From the NCBI GenBank assembly GCA_017522065.1, contig JAFXAD010000049.1, positions 1 to 64,000 of the forward strand: a stretch of 64,000 nt of DNA. The letters run 5' to 3'. Positions 26,551 through 37,167 of this stretch are shown here, one piece after another; positions within the stretch are counted from its first letter, which is position 1, and each line of letters opens with the position of its first letter. A model generated the notes under the pieces. It was not told the DNA's origin and searched no databases. It saw only the letters and a list, made by a program, of their open reading frames with translations. This stretch comes from Bacteroidales bacterium (GTDB taxonomy: Bacteria > Bacteroidota > Bacteroidia > Bacteroidales > P3). A program made the position numbers and the translations under genes.

Positions 26551-26584
26551 ATATATAATATTTCGATGATTATTTTCAGAATTG

Positions 26585-26592
26585 CAAAAATA
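26585..26592 (-). promoter_or_regulatory. -7 box before aspS
   Basis: Minus strand TATTTTTG, 35 bases before the aspS start. No good -33 box was seen at 19-21 bases. Confidence 0.45.
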
Positions 26593-26650
26593 AGAAAAAA
26601 AATGTTGCGGAGGACTATTAAAACTAAGAAAATGCACACTCTATTCAAAG

Positions 26651-26688
26651 CAAAGGGGTGCCGATCCTTGCGGTTCAGCACCCCTTTG
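26651..26688 (-). terminator. Terminator at the end of the ribosomal cluster
   Basis: Stem CAAAGGGGTGC / GCACCCCTTTG (11 bp) with a partly paired 16-base loop, 46 bases after the rplQ stop. The tail is not a strong T run on the minus strand. Confidence 0.65.
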
Positions 26689-26734
26689 GGGTATCGTGAC
26701 GGATGCATTCTGAGCATCCGCAACAGACATGTTG

Positions 26735-27235
26735 TTACTCAGCCTTGGGCTCTTCAGCTGCGGGAGCTTCAGCAACAGGGGCCTCAGCAGCAGGAGCTGC
26801 CTCTTCAGCCTTCTTGCTACCACGTCCACGACGTGTGCTCTTAGCTTTCTTTGCCTTAGGCTCTTTCAGCATATTCTCGTTGTAGTCAACCAGTTCGATG
26901 ATAGCCATCTCAGAGTTGTCACCCTTGCGGATACCGGTTTTAAGGATGCGGGTGTAACCACCGGGGCGATTGGCGATCTTCTGCGACACTTCGCGGAAAA
27001 GCTCATTGACAGCCTCTTTACTGTGAAGATAACTGAAAACGATACGGCGGTTATGGGTCGAATCCTCTTTCGAGCGATTGATCAGCGGTTCAACATATAC
27101 TCTTAATGCTTTGGCTTTTGCCAAAGTAGTTTCCACTCTCTTATGCATGATTAAAGACGTGGCCATATTGGACATCATCGCAATTCTGTGCGAATGTGTT
27201 CTTGACAAATGATTTACTTTGCAACCGTGTCTCAT
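26735..27235 (-). CDS. rplQ: 50S ribosomal protein L17
   Basis: A 166-residue L17. The core is typical ([20 protein letters not shown] to about residue 120, with [16 protein letters not shown]). After it comes a 40-residue tail, first basic ([16 protein letters not shown]), then Ala/Glu/Pro-rich, absent from the 120-130-residue form of most bacteria and probably exposed on the 50S surface near the exit tunnel. Last gene of the cluster, five bases after rpoA. Confidence 0.97.
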   Translation of the reverse strand: MRHGCKVNHLSRTHSHRIAMMSNMATSLIMHKRVETTLAKAKALRVYVEPLINRSKEDSTHNRRIVFSYLHSKEAVNELFREVSQKIANRPGGYTRILKTGIRKGDNSEMAIIELVDYNENMLKEPKAKKAKSTRRGRGSKKAEEAAPAAEAPVAEAPAAEEPKAE

Positions 27236-27240
27236 AATTG

Positions 27241-28233
27241 TTATTCTTTATCTAATTTATACTTTGAAATGTTCATGCCGAAATCCAGATTTTTCGAAGC
27301 AACAAGGTTTTCGAGTTCGATAAGGGATTTCTTACCGAAATTTCTGAATTTAAGCAAATCAGCTTTATTGTAAGAAACCAGGTCTCCAAGAGTCTCTACC
27401 TCGGCAGCCTTAAGGCAGTTGAGAGCACGGACAGAGAGATCAAGGTCTATAAGCTTGGTCTTAAGCAACTGACGGATATGGAGGGTATTCTCGTCGAATT
27501 CTTCGACAACCTGTTTAGGCTCGAGTTCGAGAGAGATGCGCTCGTCGCTGAAGAGCATGAAATGCTGGATCAGGATGGTTGCAGCCTCTTTCAGGGCCTC
27601 TTTAGGATGTATTGAGCCATCTGTCTGGATGTCAAAGGTCAGTTTCTCGTAGTCGGTCTTCTGTTCCACACGGTAATCGTCAACGCTGTACTGGACGTTT
27701 TTGATAGGCGTATGGATAGAGTCAATAGCAATAACTCCGATAGGGTCACCGGGCTTTTTGTTCTCGTCCGAGGGGACATAGCCACGACCTTTTTCGATGT
27801 TGAGTTCGATGTTCAGAGTTGTGGTAGGTTCCATGTGGCAAATCTCGAGATCGGGGTTCAGCACCTGGAATCCTTGCAGAAACTCATTAAGATCACCGGC
27901 CTTGAGGACGTTTTTCTCTTTAACCTCAAAACTGATTTTCTCCGAGTCGGTATCTTCCACCTGGCGGCGGAAGCGTACCTGTTTAAGGTTGAGGATGATG
28001 TCAGTCATATCCTCTACCACTCCAGGAAGAGAGGAGAACTCATGGTCGACACCTTCGATACGCACGGAAGTGATTGCGAAGCCTTCAAGTGATGAAAGAA
28101 GCACGCGGCGCAGTGCGTTTCCGATGGTGATGCCATAGCCAGGCTCAAGAGGACGGAATTCAAATATTCCTCTGAAATCGTCAGCTTCAAGCATGACGAC
28201 CTTGTCTGGTTGTTGAAAAGCTAAAATAGACAT
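27241..28233 (-). CDS. rpoA: RNA polymerase alpha subunit
   Basis: A 330-residue alpha subunit: N-terminal dimerisation domain ([38 protein letters not shown]) and C-terminal DNA/activator-binding domain ([35 protein letters not shown]). Length is normal. Follows rpsD after 59 bases, as in the alpha operon. Confidence 0.98.
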   Translation of the reverse strand: MSILAFQQPDKVVMLEADDFRGIFEFRPLEPGYGITIGNALRRVLLSSLEGFAITSVRIEGVDHEFSSLPGVVEDMTDIILNLKQVRFRRQVEDTDSEKISFEVKEKNVLKAGDLNEFLQGFQVLNPDLEICHMEPTTTLNIELNIEKGRGYVPSDENKKPGDPIGVIAIDSIHTPIKNVQYSVDDYRVEQKTDYEKLTFDIQTDGSIHPKEALKEAATILIQHFMLFSDERISLELEPKQVVEEFDENTLHIRQLLKTKLIDLDLSVRALNCLKAAEVETLGDLVSYNKADLLKFRNFGKKSLIELENLVASKNLDFGMNISKYKLDKE

Positions 28234-28292
28234 TTACTGGTTCCTTTCTAATCTTGTTTCTAAAAAAGTTATGAGTTTCTCCTTACAGACTA

Positions 28293-28898
28293 TTATTTGG
28301 AGTAGAGTTCAACGATAAGCTGTTCGTTGATGTTCTCGGGAATGTCGGCACGCTGTGGGTAGTTCATAAACTTGCCTGCCATTGCGTTACCGTCCCACTC
28401 AAGCCAAGGATAGTTGTTGGAGCGCGAAGCCAAGGAGTCGGTGATTACCTCGAGCGATTTGGAACGTTCGCGGACAGAAACAATATCTCCCTCTTTTAAG
28501 GAATAGGAAGGAACGTTAACCACGACACCGTTGACGGTGATGTGGCGATGAGACACAAGCTGGCGAGCCTGCGCACGGCTGCGGGCGATACCAAGACGGT
28601 ACACTACGTTGTCGAGGCGGGACTCGATAAGCTGAAGGAGGACCTCGCCGGTGATGCCACCGCGACGTGATGCTTCTTCATATATTTTTACAAACTGGCG
28701 TTCAAGAATGCCATAGGTGTACTTCGCTTTCTGCTTTTCTTGCAGCTGGATTCCGTATTCGGAGATTTTGCCACGGCGCTTGTTCTGACCGTGCATACCA
28801 GGAGCATAAGGTTTTCTTTCGTAGTTCTTGTCAGGACCGTAGATAGGTTCGTGGAACTTTCTTGCGATTTTGGTTTTAGGACCTGTATATCTTGCCAT
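28293..28898 (-). CDS. rpsD: 30S ribosomal protein S4
   Basis: A 201-residue S4 beginning [19 protein letters not shown], with the S4 RNA-binding domain [20 protein letters not shown] and [16 protein letters not shown]. It nucleates 30S assembly and in enterobacteria represses the alpha operon. The cysteine zinc finger of some S4 proteins is absent. An 82-base spacer separates it from rpsK. Confidence 0.98.
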   Translation of the reverse strand: MARYTGPKTKIARKFHEPIYGPDKNYERKPYAPGMHGQNKRRGKISEYGIQLQEKQKAKYTYGILERQFVKIYEEASRRGGITGEVLLQLIESRLDNVVYRLGIARSRAQARQLVSHRHITVNGVVVNVPSYSLKEGDIVSVRERSKSLEVITDSLASRSNNYPWLEWDGNAMAGKFMNYPQRADIPENINEQLIVELYSK

Positions 28899-28980
28899 TT
28901 TATTTTATTGTTTTAAAGGTTTGAAAAGGTTGAGAAGGATGAAAAGGCTTTAACCTTTAAGCCATACAACCAACAAAACA

Positions 28981-29370
28981 TTACACACGGCGACGTTTTG
29001 GGGGACGGCAACCATTATGCGGAAGCGGTGTAATGTCGACGATTTCTGTGACCTCAATACCACAGCCGTTGATTGCACGGATTGCAGATTCACGTCCTGA
29101 ACCAGGTCCTTTGACGAAGACCTTAACTTTTCTTAGGCCCAAATCATAAGCAACTTTACCGCAATCTTCCGCAGCCATTTGTGCAGCATACGGAGTGTTT
29201 TTCTTCGATCCGCGGAAGCCCATTTTTCCAGCTGACGACCAAGAAATCACTTGTCCGGCATTATTTGTCAACGATACAATGACGTTGTTGAAGGATGCAA
29301 AAATGCATGCTCTTCCTTGAGGTTCAACTTTTACGACTCTTTTTTTGGTCGGTTTAGAAGTTTTTGCCAT
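28981..29370 (-). CDS. rpsK: 30S ribosomal protein S11
   Basis: A 129-residue S11 with the conserved core [38 protein letters not shown] and the end [15 protein letters not shown]. Part of the 30S platform near the mRNA exit. 66 bases after rpsM. Confidence 0.98.
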   Translation of the reverse strand: MAKTSKPTKKRVVKVEPQGRACIFASFNNVIVSLTNNAGQVISWSSAGKMGFRGSKKNTPYAAQMAAEDCGKVAYDLGLRKVKVFVKGPGSGRESAIRAINGCGIEVTEIVDITPLPHNGCRPPKRRRV

Positions 29371-29436
29371 AATTTTTACTTACTTGCTTGATTTTACATT
29401 CTTTTACGGTTGCTACTACAACCGTCAGCCACTCAT

Positions 29437-29814
29437 TTACTTGGTAGCTTTCTTCTTGTTAGCGATAGTTTTCTTCTTACCCTTACGTGTACGGGCGTTG
29501 TTCTTGGTGCTCTGGCCGCGCAACGGAAGTCCCAGACGGTGACGGATACCGCGGTAGCAACCGATGTCCATGAGACGCTTGATGTTCATCTGAACTTCAG
29601 AACGAAGAGCTCCCTCAACCTTGTACTCATCATTGATGATGGTACGCAGCGTGTTCTGCTCGTCATCAGTCCAATCCTGAACTTTCTTGTTCTCATCGAT
29701 ACCGGCCTTAGCCAGAATTTCAGAAGCAAGGCTTCTTCCGATTCCGTAGATATAGGTCAGACCTATAACGCCTCGTTTGTTTTTGGGTAAGTCAATACCT
29801 GCAATTCTTGCCAT
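29437..29814 (-). CDS. rpsM: 30S ribosomal protein S13
   Basis: A 125-residue S13 ([60 protein letters not shown]). The basic C-terminal tail ([18 protein letters not shown]) reaches the P-site tRNA. It is 25 bases after rpmJ. Confidence 0.98.
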   Translation of the reverse strand: MARIAGIDLPKNKRGVIGLTYIYGIGRSLASEILAKAGIDENKKVQDWTDDEQNTLRTIINDEYKVEGALRSEVQMNIKRLMDIGCYRGIRHRLGLPLRGQSTKNNARTRKGKKKTIANKKKATK

Positions 29815-29839
29815 AAATTAATAATTCTTTTTTTGTTAA

Positions 29840-29956
29840 TTAACCCTGTCTTTGTTTGAATTTTGGGTTTTTCTTGTTGATTACATAAACGACCCCTTTG
29901 CGGCGAACGACTTTGCATTCGGGGGATCTTTTCTTTACAGAAACTCTTACTTTCAT
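29840..29956 (-). CDS. rpmJ: 50S ribosomal protein L36
   Basis: A 38-residue protein read directly between infA and rps[21 protein letters not shown] then [18 protein letters not shown]. This is the short L36 located where it is expected. Only one of the zinc-binding residues remains (Cys14; the other Cys/His positions are replaced), so it is the zinc-free form. Confidence 0.96.
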   Translation of the reverse strand: MKVRVSVKKRSPECKVVRRKGVVYVINKKNPKFKQRQG

Positions 29957-29983
29957 TGTATTGATAATTAATCTGTTTTCTTC

Positions 29984-30202
29984 TTATTTGTGTCGATAGG
30001 TAATTCTGCCCTTGGTGAGGTCATATGGTGACATCTCTATCTGGACTTTGTCGCCGGGAAGAATCTTGATATAATGCATACGCATTTTACCAGAAATATG
30101 GGCGATAATCACATGACCATTTTCCAACTCTACGCGGAACATTGCATTACCGAGCGATTCCACCACTGTACCATCCAATTGAATTGATGCTTGTTTTGCC
30201 AT
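29984..30202 (-). CDS. infA: Translation initiation factor IF-1
   Basis: A 72-residue OB-fold protein ([60 protein letters not shown]). It binds the 30S A site during initiation. Sits between map and rpmJ in the spc-alpha junction. Confidence 0.98.
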   Translation of the reverse strand: MAKQASIQLDGTVVESLGNAMFRVELENGHVIIAHISGKMRMHYIKILPGDKVQIEMSPYDLTKGRITYRHK

Positions 30203-30218
30203 ATATTTTCACCTATGT

Positions 30219-30989
30219 TTACTGTTTGACTTCAATAATGTCGAATGACGAGAGAATTTCGGGACCTTCGGCCGTGATTGCGACGGTGTGTTCGAAATGT
30301 GCAGCCGGTTTCCCGTCCTTGGTCCTGCATGTCCATCCATCGGTATTGGAAAACTTAACGTTTTTTGACCCCATAGTAATCATCGGTTCAATAGCGATAA
30401 CCATTCCTTCCTTTATAAGGGCACCTGTTCCTTTGACACCATAGTTGGGGACATTGGGCGACTCATGCATCTTGAATCCGACGCCGTGACCGCACAGTTC
30501 GCGGACAACGCCATATCCGTTCTTCTCGGCATGTGCCTGAACAGCATGACCGATATCGCCGATACGGTTGCCAGGTCTGGCTTTGTTGATGCCGAGGAAA
30601 AGGCATTCTCGCGTGACTGTCAGCAAGCGCTGCATTTCGGGAGTTATCTCTCCTACGGCAAATGTGTAGGCCGAATCCCCAACGTAGCCGTCAAGTTCAA
30701 CGACGCAATCGACAGAAACATTATCACCTTCCTGAATGAAAAGGTTTCCGGGTATTCCGTGAACAACGACATCGTTGACCGAAATGCAAAGAGCAGCGGG
30801 GAAACCCTCGTAACCCTTGCATAAAGGTATACCTCCGTTGTCGCGTATAAACTGTTCGCCGATCTGGTCGAGGAACTGCGTCGTAACGCCCGGACGTATA
30901 TGGCGACCCACCTCTGCCAGCGTTTGGCTGACGAGGAGGGCTGCCTTACGGATAAGTTCTATTTCTTCTTTCGTCTTAAGAACAATCAT
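30219..30989 (-). CDS. map: Methionine aminopeptidase, type I
   Basis: A 256-residue enzyme that removes the initiator methionine. The metal ligands can be placed: His in CISVNDVVVHGIPG region, two Asp in VSVDCVVELDGYVGDSAYTF, His in CGHGVGFKMHE, Glu in AIEPMITMG, and a final Glu near FEHTVAITAEGPEIL. No N-terminal SH3 or zinc extension. Fourteen bases after secY, the common secY-map-infA order. Confidence 0.97.
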   Translation of the reverse strand: MIVLKTKEEIELIRKAALLVSQTLAEVGRHIRPGVTTQFLDQIGEQFIRDNGGIPLCKGYEGFPAALCISVNDVVVHGIPGNLFIQEGDNVSVDCVVELDGYVGDSAYTFAVGEITPEMQRLLTVTRECLFLGINKARPGNRIGDIGHAVQAHAEKNGYGVVRELCGHGVGFKMHESPNVPNYGVKGTGALIKEGMVIAIEPMITMGSKNVKFSNTDGWTCRTKDGKPAAHFEHTVAITAEGPEILSSFDIIEVKQ

Positions 30990-31003
30990 TAACTACGTTT
31001 TTT

Positions 31004-32359
31004 TTATGCCTGAATTGACATAGATGTACGTCCCTTGATGCGCCCAGTCTTGGTCAGACCGTCATAGTGTCGCATCAGCAAGTGGCTCTCAATCTGCTGC
31101 AGGGTGTCGAGAATGACACCAACCATGATCAGAAGCGAGGTGCCGCCATAGAACTGTGCGAACTGAGTGTTGACACCGAAAAGGCGGATGATAGCTGGGA
31201 GTATTGCGACGATGGCGAGGAAGAAAGAACCCGGGAGAGTGACTTTAGAAAGAATCTCTTCCAGATACTCGGCAGTCTTCTTTCCGGGTTTCACACCGGG
31301 GATAAAGCCACCGTTCTTCTTCATATCTTCAGCCATCTGGTTAGGATTGATGGCGATAGCAGTGTAGAAATAGGTGAACAGGATCACCAGGATTGCAAAC
31401 ACCACATTATACCAGAATCCGTTGTAGTCAGCAAAAGCCATAGCAAACTTCGAAGGAGTGTCGTTGTTGAAACCCATTATAGTGATGGGGATAAACATGA
31501 TTGCCTGAGCGAAGATGATAGGCATAACACCAGCAGCATTGACCTTGATAGGGATATACTGACGGACGCCGCCATACTGTTTGTTTCCAACGATACGTTT
31601 AGCATACTGCACCGGGATACGGCGAGTGCCCTGTACCAGAAGAATGACAAGCAGGATGACTGCAAGAAGGACAACAATTTCAAAGAGGAACATTACAAGT
31701 CCGCCACTCTCGGTCAGACGAGCCATGAACTCGGCTGCAAGAGCGAATGGCAGACGGGCAATGATACCAACCATAATGAGGAGAGAAATACCGTTGCCAA
31801 CACCCTTGTCGGTGATACGTTCGCCCATCCACATCACGAAAAGCGTACCGCAGATGAGGATGATGATGCTGGAGACCCAGAAGAAAGTGGAGGGACCAGT
31901 ACCGTCGAAAGGATGGAGAGCCGTAGTAGAGCCCTGGAGCTGGTACATCATGTTGGTGATGTAGGCAGGTGCCTGGAAGCCTGTGATTGCCACAGTAAGG
32001 ATACGTGTAATCTGGTTCATTTTTCTACGACCACTCTCTCCGTCGCGCTGCAATTTCTGGAAATAAGGTACAACCATCACAAACAACTGTATCACGATTG
32101 ATGCAGTGATGTAAGGCATGATTCCCAATGCGAAAATGGAAGCGTTGGAGAAAGCGCCACCCGAGAACATATTCAACAGTCCCAACAAGCCCTCAGAGCC
32201 CTGTTTCTGCAGGGCACCGAGTTGCGAGGGGTCGACACCGGGGAGGACGACATAGGAACCTATACGATAAACGAGTACCAAGCCAAGGGTATAGAGTATT
32301 CTCTTACGCAGGTCCTCTATCGACCAAATGTTTTTGAGTGTCTGGATAAATCTCTTCAT
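31004..32359 (-). CDS. secY: Protein translocase subunit SecY
   Basis: A 451-residue integral membrane channel of the Sec pathway, with about ten transmembrane helices. Conserved parts: RILYTLGLVLVYRIGSYVVL, plug/TM2 region SNASIFALGIMPYITASIVI, RRIPVQYAKRIVG (cytosolic loop), and NPNQMAEDMKKNGGFIPGVK. C-terminus MSIQA. Lies between rplO and map. Confidence 0.98.
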   Translation of the reverse strand: MKRFIQTLKNIWSIEDLRKRILYTLGLVLVYRIGSYVVLPGVDPSQLGALQKQGSEGLLGLLNMFSGGAFSNASIFALGIMPYITASIVIQLFVMVVPYFQKLQRDGESGRRKMNQITRILTVAITGFQAPAYITNMMYQLQGSTTALHPFDGTGPSTFFWVSSIIILICGTLFVMWMGERITDKGVGNGISLLIMVGIIARLPFALAAEFMARLTESGGLVMFLFEIVVLLAVILLVILLVQGTRRIPVQYAKRIVGNKQYGGVRQYIPIKVNAAGVMPIIFAQAIMFIPITIMGFNNDTPSKFAMAFADYNGFWYNVVFAILVILFTYFYTAIAINPNQMAEDMKKNGGFIPGVKPGKKTAEYLEEILSKVTLPGSFFLAIVAILPAIIRLFGVNTQFAQFYGGTSLLIMVGVILDTLQQIESHLLMRHYDGLTKTGRIKGRTSMSIQA

Positions 32360-32380
32360 TGTTTAGCTAATGAGTTAGTT

Positions 32381-32833
32381 TTATTTTTCGATTACGGTTG
32401 CGACGCCACCTTTGTCTTCGATTGCCTTCTTGGCAGTAGCGGAGAAAGCGTGAGCGGTCACATTGACAGCCTTGGACAGTTCACCGCGGCCAAGGATTTT
32501 GATTTTATCCTTCGAAGAGATGAGACCGTTCTGTTTGAACACCTCGACATTGAAGTCGGTGATGTTCTTGTTTTCTGCAAGGCTGTTGAGCAGGTCGATG
32601 TTGATGCCTACATATTCGACGCGATTGAAGTTCTTGAATCCGAACTTCGGAACACGACGATAGAGAGGCATCTGACCGCCTTCGTAACCAATCTTAGCAT
32701 GGTAGCCCGAGCGAGACTTTGCACCCTTGTTACCACGGGTAGCGGTACCACCTTTACCGGAGCCAGCGCCACGGCCGATACGTTTGGAGTGCTTAATGGA
32801 ACCTTCTGCGGGTTTGAGATTGCTTAAGTTCAT
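32381..32833 (-). CDS. rplO: 50S ribosomal protein L15
   Basis: A 150-residue L15 (MNLSNLKPAEGSIKHSKRIG, GRGAGSGKGGTATRGNKGAK, YEGGQMPLYRRVPKFGF). The Gly/Lys-rich N-terminal arm penetrates the 50S. It is 34 bases after rpmD and 21 before secY. Confidence 0.98.
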   Translation of the reverse strand: MNLSNLKPAEGSIKHSKRIGRGAGSGKGGTATRGNKGAKSRSGYHAKIGYEGGQMPLYRRVPKFGFKNFNRVEYVGINIDLLNSLAENKNITDFNVEVFKQNGLISSKDKIKILGRGELSKAVNVTAHAFSATAKKAIEDKGGVATVIEK

Positions 32834-32867
32834 TATATTATTCCTTTCTAATTTACAGAGTTACAGA

Positions 32868-33053
32868 TTAGATTTCTTCGACAGTGAGCAAGTGCTTCAC
32901 TTTGTTGATCATACCAAGGATCTGAGGAGTAGCCACGACTTCGCGAGTGTGGTTGATTTTTCTCAGACCGAGAGCCTCAAGAGTTCTTTTCTGGTCAGCC
33001 GGACGACCGATCTTACTTCTGACTTGTTTTATTCTCAATTTCTTTTCTGCCAT
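32868..33053 (-). CDS. rpmD: 50S ribosomal protein L30
   Basis: A 61-residue L30 with [34 protein letters not shown] and [13 protein letters not shown]. Usual length; 18 bases after rpsE. Confidence 0.96.
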   Translation of the reverse strand: MAEKKLRIKQVRSKIGRPADQKRTLEALGLRKINHTREVVATPQILGMINKVKHLLTVEEI

Positions 33054-33071
33054 AATTTCAGTCTCCTATAA

Positions 33072-33590
33072 TTAACCGTTAAAGACTTTGTCGAGAGAGA
33101 TACCTCTAAGTTGGGCAACCATATAAGGATCCTTCATTTGGAGGAGAGCATTGATGGTAGCCTTGACAACGCTGTGAGGATTCGATGAACCTTTGCACTT
33201 TGCAAGCACATCCTTCACGCCGACGCTTTCGAGGACAGCACGCATAGCACCACCGGCGATAACACCGGTACCGGGAGCTGCGGGTTTGAGGAAGACGCGG
33301 GCGCCACTGTATTTACCAGTCTGCTCGTGGGGAATGGTACCTTTAAGGACAGGGACCTTGATGAGGTTTTTCTTAGCATCGTCGACACCCTTCTGGATAG
33401 CTGCCTGGACTTCCTTAGCTTTTCCGAGTCCGTATCCGACAACGCCGTTTTCGTTTCCTATTACGACAATAGCAGAGAAACTGAAAGTTCTACCGCCCTT
33501 GGTAACCTTGGTTACGCGATTGATTGCGACAAGACGATCTTTGAATTCGATTTCGCTTGATTTTACTCTTTTTACGTTTACTTCTGCCAT
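33072..33590 (-). CDS. rpsE: 30S ribosomal protein S5
   Basis: A 172-residue S5: N-terminal dsRBD-like part ([40 protein letters not shown]) and C-terminal domain ([20 protein letters not shown]). Takes part in decoding accuracy and mRNA unwinding. Six bases after rplR. Confidence 0.98.
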   Translation of the reverse strand: MAEVNVKRVKSSEIEFKDRLVAINRVTKVTKGGRTFSFSAIVVIGNENGVVGYGLGKAKEVQAAIQKGVDDAKKNLIKVPVLKGTIPHEQTGKYSGARVFLKPAAPGTGVIAGGAMRAVLESVGVKDVLAKCKGSSNPHSVVKATINALLQMKDPYMVAQLRGISLDKVFNG

Positions 33591-33596
33591 ATCTTA

Positions 33597-33950
33597 TTAG
33601 AATTTTAAGCCGCCTTCACGGGCTGCGTCAGCTAACGATTTTACACGACCGTGGTAGAGATAACCGTTGCGGTCGAAAACCACGGAATTAATACCGGCAG
33701 CGAGGGCACGTTCAGCAACGAGTTTGCCGACTTTTGCTGCCATTTCACTTTTCGTACCACCCTTTTCGACAGTCTTCTCGAGGGACGAGGCTGCGGTCAG
33801 TGTTACGCCTTTGACATCGTCAATAACCTGTGCGTAGATTTCCTTGTTGCTTCTGAAGACAGACAGGCGCGGTTTCTCGGCGGTTCCGGAGACCTTGTGA
33901 CGAATTCTGTATTTGATTTTTGTTCTTCTTATATCTTTTTTTGTTGCCAT
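33597..33950 (-). CDS. rplR: 50S ribosomal protein L18
   Basis: A 117-residue L18, the 5S rRNA-binding protein: [40 protein letters not shown], and C-terminus [27 protein letters not shown] pattern. Usual length; 70 bases after rplF. Confidence 0.97.
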   Translation of the reverse strand: MATKKDIRRTKIKYRIRHKVSGTAEKPRLSVFRSNKEIYAQVIDDVKGVTLTAASSLEKTVEKGGTKSEMAAKVGKLVAERALAAGINSVVFDRNGYLYHGRVKSLADAAREGGLKF

Positions 33951-34020
33951 AATAATCTTATGTTTTTGTTGATGTGTTGGGTGTTGTTCTATCTTTTAAC
34001 AGCTCTCAACCGTTCAACTT

Positions 34021-34575
34021 TTATTTAGCAGCAGCTTTACCAGCCTTCTTACGGATAACCTCACCCTGGAAGCGGATACCTTTGCCCTTGTAAGGTTCAG
34101 GTTTGCGGAGTGAGCGGATTTTTGCTGCGGCCTGGCCCAATACTTGTTTATCGATCGAGGTCATCGTGATGATGGGGTTTTTACCTTTTTCGGTGACTGT
34201 CTCGACTTTGATTTCGGGAGCGAGTTCGAAGAAAATCTTGTGAGAGTAGCCGAGGTCCATTTCCATGACCTGGCCGTTAGCTTGGACTTTGTATCCTACG
34301 CCGATAACTTCCTGAACCACTTTGAAACCTTCGGAAACGCCCTTAACCATATTGGCAGCAAGAGCGCGATAGAGACCATGCAGAGCCTTGTGTTCTTTGG
34401 AGTCGGAAGGACGTGAAAAATGGATTTCGCCATCCTCGACATTCATGGTAATAGCAGGATTGACCTTTTGGGTGAGCTGTCCGAGAGGACCTTTAACGGT
34501 GAGTACGTTGTCGTCCGACATCGAGACTTCGACTCCTTTGGGCAGTTTGATAGGTAATTTACCAATTCTTGACAT
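34021..34575 (-). CDS. rplF: 50S ribosomal protein L6
   Basis: A 184-residue L6 with its two repeated domains: MSRIGKLPIKLPKGVEVSMS at the start and the signature PEPYKGKGIRFQGEVIRKKA at the end. It sits near the factor-binding site. Follows rpsH by 21 bases. Confidence 0.98.
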   Translation of the reverse strand: MSRIGKLPIKLPKGVEVSMSDDNVLTVKGPLGQLTQKVNPAITMNVEDGEIHFSRPSDSKEHKALHGLYRALAANMVKGVSEGFKVVQEVIGVGYKVQANGQVMEMDLGYSHKIFFELAPEIKVETVTEKGKNPIITMTSIDKQVLGQAAAKIRSLRKPEPYKGKGIRFQGEVIRKKAGKAAAK

Positions 34576-34596
34576 TTCTTTTTCTCCTCTCTTTTA

Positions 34597-35004
34597 TTAG
34601 CTTACATAACACAAAACTTCGCCGCCGACATTGAGGTCGCGGGCTTCCTTGTCGGTCATAAGTCCCTTGGAGGTAGAGATGATTGCAATACCGAGTCCGT
34701 TGAGGACGCGGGGCATATTTTCGACAGAGACATATTTTCTGAGGCCGGGGCTCGAAACGCGTTTCAGTTCCGAGATAGCGGACATCTTGGTTACGGGGTG
34801 ATATTTAAGGGCGACCTTGATTGACTGGTTGGGCTGGCCTTCGTTCTCGAACTTATAGTTGAGGATGTAGCCTTTTTCAAACAGAATCTTGGTGATTTCC
34901 TTCTTCAAATTCGATGCAGGGATTTCGACGACTCTGTGCTTTGCCATGATAGCGTTTCTCATTCGAGTCAGATAGTCTGCAATAGGATCTGTTACTGTAG
35001 CCAT
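34597..35004 (-). CDS. rpsH: 30S ribosomal protein S8
   Basis: A 135-residue S8 ([60 protein letters not shown]). In enterobacteria S8 represses the spc operon; a 70-base spacer lies between rpsN and rpsH here. Confidence 0.98.
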   Translation of the reverse strand: MATVTDPIADYLTRMRNAIMAKHRVVEIPASNLKKEITKILFEKGYILNYKFENEGQPNQSIKVALKYHPVTKMSAISELKRVSSPGLRKYVSVENMPRVLNGLGIAIISTSKGLMTDKEARDLNVGGEVLCYVS

Positions 35005-35074
35005 TTACTTTCTTTTTTTCAGTCCTGTAGTATTGGTTTTTCCAACTTGCGGGGCTGTTGTTATACAATTTAAA

Positions 35075-35374
35075 TTACCAACTTGCTTTTTTTACGCCAG
35101 GGATAAGACCGTTGACTGCCATTTCGCGGAAGTTGATACGCGAGATACCGAACTGACGCATGTATCCTTTCGGACGACCGGTAAGTTTGCAACGGTTGTG
35201 CAGACGAATCGGGCAGGAGTTTTTCGGGAGTTTCTGAAGAGCTATGACAGCTTTTTCGACCTCTTCGGGTTCGCCTTTACGTACAATTTCCTTGAGAGCG
35301 GCACGTTTGGCAGCGTACTGGGCTACCATTCTTTCTCTTTTGCGTTCTCTTGCTTTAATTGATTCTTTTGCCAT
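35075..35374 (-). CDS. rpsN: 30S ribosomal protein S14 (zinc-free long form)
   Basis: A 99-residue S14 with [20 protein letters not shown] and the end [11 protein letters not shown]. It lacks the CxxC...CxxC zinc knuckle of the 61-residue form, so it is the long zinc-independent type. Eight bases after rplE. Confidence 0.97.
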   Translation of the reverse strand: MAKESIKARERKRERMVAQYAAKRAALKEIVRKGEPEEVEKAVIALQKLPKNSCPIRLHNRCKLTGRPKGYMRQFGISRINFREMAVNGLIPGVKKASW

Positions 35375-35382
35375 TTATATTC

Positions 35383-35943
35383 TTATTTTTGCTGATTCTT
35401 AAATGGTAAACCAAACTGTTTGAGCAGTGACATGGCTTCCTTGTCGGTTTTTGCCGAGGTGACGAAAGTGATGTCCATACCCTGGATGCGGTCGATCTTG
35501 TCGATGTCGATTTCAGGGAAGATGATCTGCTCGGCGATGCCAAAGGTGTAGTTACCTTTACCGTCGAAACCCTTGTCGTTGATTCCGCGGAAGTCGCGGA
35601 TACGGGGGATGGAGGCGGTGACGAGACGCTCGAGGAACTCGTACATACGCTCACCACGGAGGGTCACGCGGACTCCGATAGGCATACCGCGGCGCAGTTT
35701 GAAGTTAGAGATATCTTTCTTTGATTTGGTAGGTACAGCTTTCTGTCCGGCGATGAGAGTCATTTCCTCGACACCTTTGTCGATGACCTTCTTGTCGGCG
35801 ATAGCGGCCTTACCCAAGCCCTGGTTGAGGGTGATTTTCAGCAAGCGAGGGCACTGCATGACGGTCTTGTACTGATATTCGTTCATCAGTGCAGGCTTGA
35901 TTTCCTCGTTGTATTTGGTTTTTAAAGACGGAATGTATGCCAT
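35383..35943 (-). CDS. rplE: 50S ribosomal protein L5
   Basis: A 186-residue L5 that contacts 5S rRNA and P-site t[63 protein letters not shown] and [20 protein letters not shown]. Its ATG overlaps the rplX stop by one base (TAATG). Confidence 0.98.
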   Translation of the reverse strand: MAYIPSLKTKYNEEIKPALMNEYQYKTVMQCPRLLKITLNQGLGKAAIADKKVIDKGVEEMTLIAGQKAVPTKSKKDISNFKLRRGMPIGVRVTLRGERMYEFLERLVTASIPRIRDFRGINDKGFDGKGNYTFGIAEQIIFPEIDIDKIDRIQGMDITFVTSAKTDKEAMSLLKQFGLPFKNQQK

Positions 35944-36257
35944 TACTTGATTTCCTCCCCTGTTTTTTTAGAATAACGAACTATTTTACCTGTTTTTTCG
36001 TCAATTCTACGGCCAATCCTGGTAGGAGTTTTTCCTTCGACTACCATGAGATTGGAGATGTGAATAGGAGCCTCCACGTCAACGATACCGCCCTGAGTGT
36101 TTTTTGCGTTGGGCTTGGTATGTTTTTTATTGACGTTCACACCTTCGACGATGGCGCGGTTCTTTTCGGGAATGACCTTAAGCACCTTGGCGATCTTGCC
36201 TTTGTCGTCGCCAGCGATGACCTGGACCATGTCCCCTTTTTTAACGTGCAATTTCAT
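35943..36257 (-). CDS. rplX: 50S ribosomal protein L24
   Basis: A 104-residue L24 with the KOW motif [20 protein letters not shown] and the following [14 protein letters not shown]. An assembly initiator near the tunnel exit. Coupled to rplE by a one-base overlap. Confidence 0.98.
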   Translation of the reverse strand: MKLHVKKGDMVQVIAGDDKGKIAKVLKVIPEKNRAIVEGVNVNKKHTKPNAKNTQGGIVDVEAPIHISNLMVVEGKTPTRIGRRIDEKTGKIVRYSKKTGEEIK

Positions 36258-36299
36258 TTCTTTCTTATTGGTTTATTTTTGCGAATGACACAAAATGTT

Positions 36300-36668
36300 T
36301 TACAATACTTCGGGAGCCAGAGAGACAATCTTCATGAATTGTTTTTCGCGGAGTTCGCGAGCCACGGGTCCAAAGATACGTGTTCCACGCAGTTCGTCAG
36401 CAGCGGTGAGGAGAACGCAAGCGTTGTCATCAAAACGTATATAGGAGCCATCGTTGCGACGGATTTCCTTTTTTGTGCGGACCACGACTGCCTTAGAGAC
36501 AGCGCCCTTTTTAATGTTGCCCGACGGGAGGGCATCCTTGATAGCGACGACGATAGTATCGCCAATGGAGGCATAGCGTTTTTTGGTACCTCCGAGGACG
36601 CGGATACAGAGTGCGCTTTTTGCGCCGCTGTTATCGGCAACAGTCATTCTAGTTTCTTGTTGTATCAT
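36300..36668 (-). CDS. rplN: 50S ribosomal protein L14
   Basis: A 122-residue L14 ([60 protein letters not shown]). Located at the subunit interface. Only two bases separate it from rpsQ. Confidence 0.98.
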   Translation of the reverse strand: MIQQETRMTVADNSGAKSALCIRVLGGTKKRYASIGDTIVVAIKDALPSGNIKKGAVSKAVVVRTKKEIRRNDGSYIRFDDNACVLLTAADELRGTRIFGPVARELREKQFMKIVSLAPEVL

Positions 36669-36670
36669 GA

Positions 36671-36925
36671 TTACTTAGCTCTTTCAATTATTTCTACTAA
36701 TCTCCAACATTTGTTCTTGCTGAGAGGACGCGTTTCCATAATCCTGACAGTATCTCCAATGTTGCATTCATTTTTTTCATCGTGAGCCATAAATTTGGTA
36801 GACTTCTTGACGAACTTGCCATATTTAGGGTGTTTCACCTTGCGTTCAACGAGTACTACGATGGATTTTTCCATCTTATTGCTCACGACGACGCCGATTC
36901 TTTCTTTTCTTAAATTTCTTTCCAT
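36671..36925 (-). CDS. rpsQ: 30S ribosomal protein S17
   Basis: An 84-residue S17 ([60 protein letters not shown]). OB-fold protein of the early 30S assembly set. 23 bases after rpmC. Confidence 0.98.
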   Translation of the reverse strand: MERNLRKERIGVVVSNKMEKSIVVLVERKVKHPKYGKFVKKSTKFMAHDEKNECNIGDTVRIMETRPLSKNKCWRLVEIIERAK

Positions 36926-36948
36926 CTTCAGAACTGGATTTATTGCTT

Positions 36949-37152
36949 TTATTTCTGCTCTTCAAGTTCGCGTTTGCGGAGCTCAGTAAGGCAGCGTGCA
37001 ATGTTTTTTCTACTTTCTTTAATTTTGTTAGGATTCTCGATGGGTGAAACAGCGTGGTTCAGCAGCATCTTCTGATACAGTGCTCTTTCGTTGTCCAAAC
37101 GTTCCTTAACTTCAGCGGTTGAAAGCTCTTTTAATACTAATTGGTTTTTCAT
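36949..37152 (-). CDS. rpmC: 50S ribosomal protein L29
   Basis: A 67-residue helical L29 ([40 protein letters not shown]). It sits near the tunnel exit beside L23. Fifteen bases after rplP, as in the S10 operon. Confidence 0.96.
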   Translation of the reverse strand: MKNQLVLKELSTAEVKERLDNERALYQKMLLNHAVSPIENPNKIKESRKNIARCLTELRKRELEEQK

Positions 37153-37167
37153 TTCTTCTTATTTGTG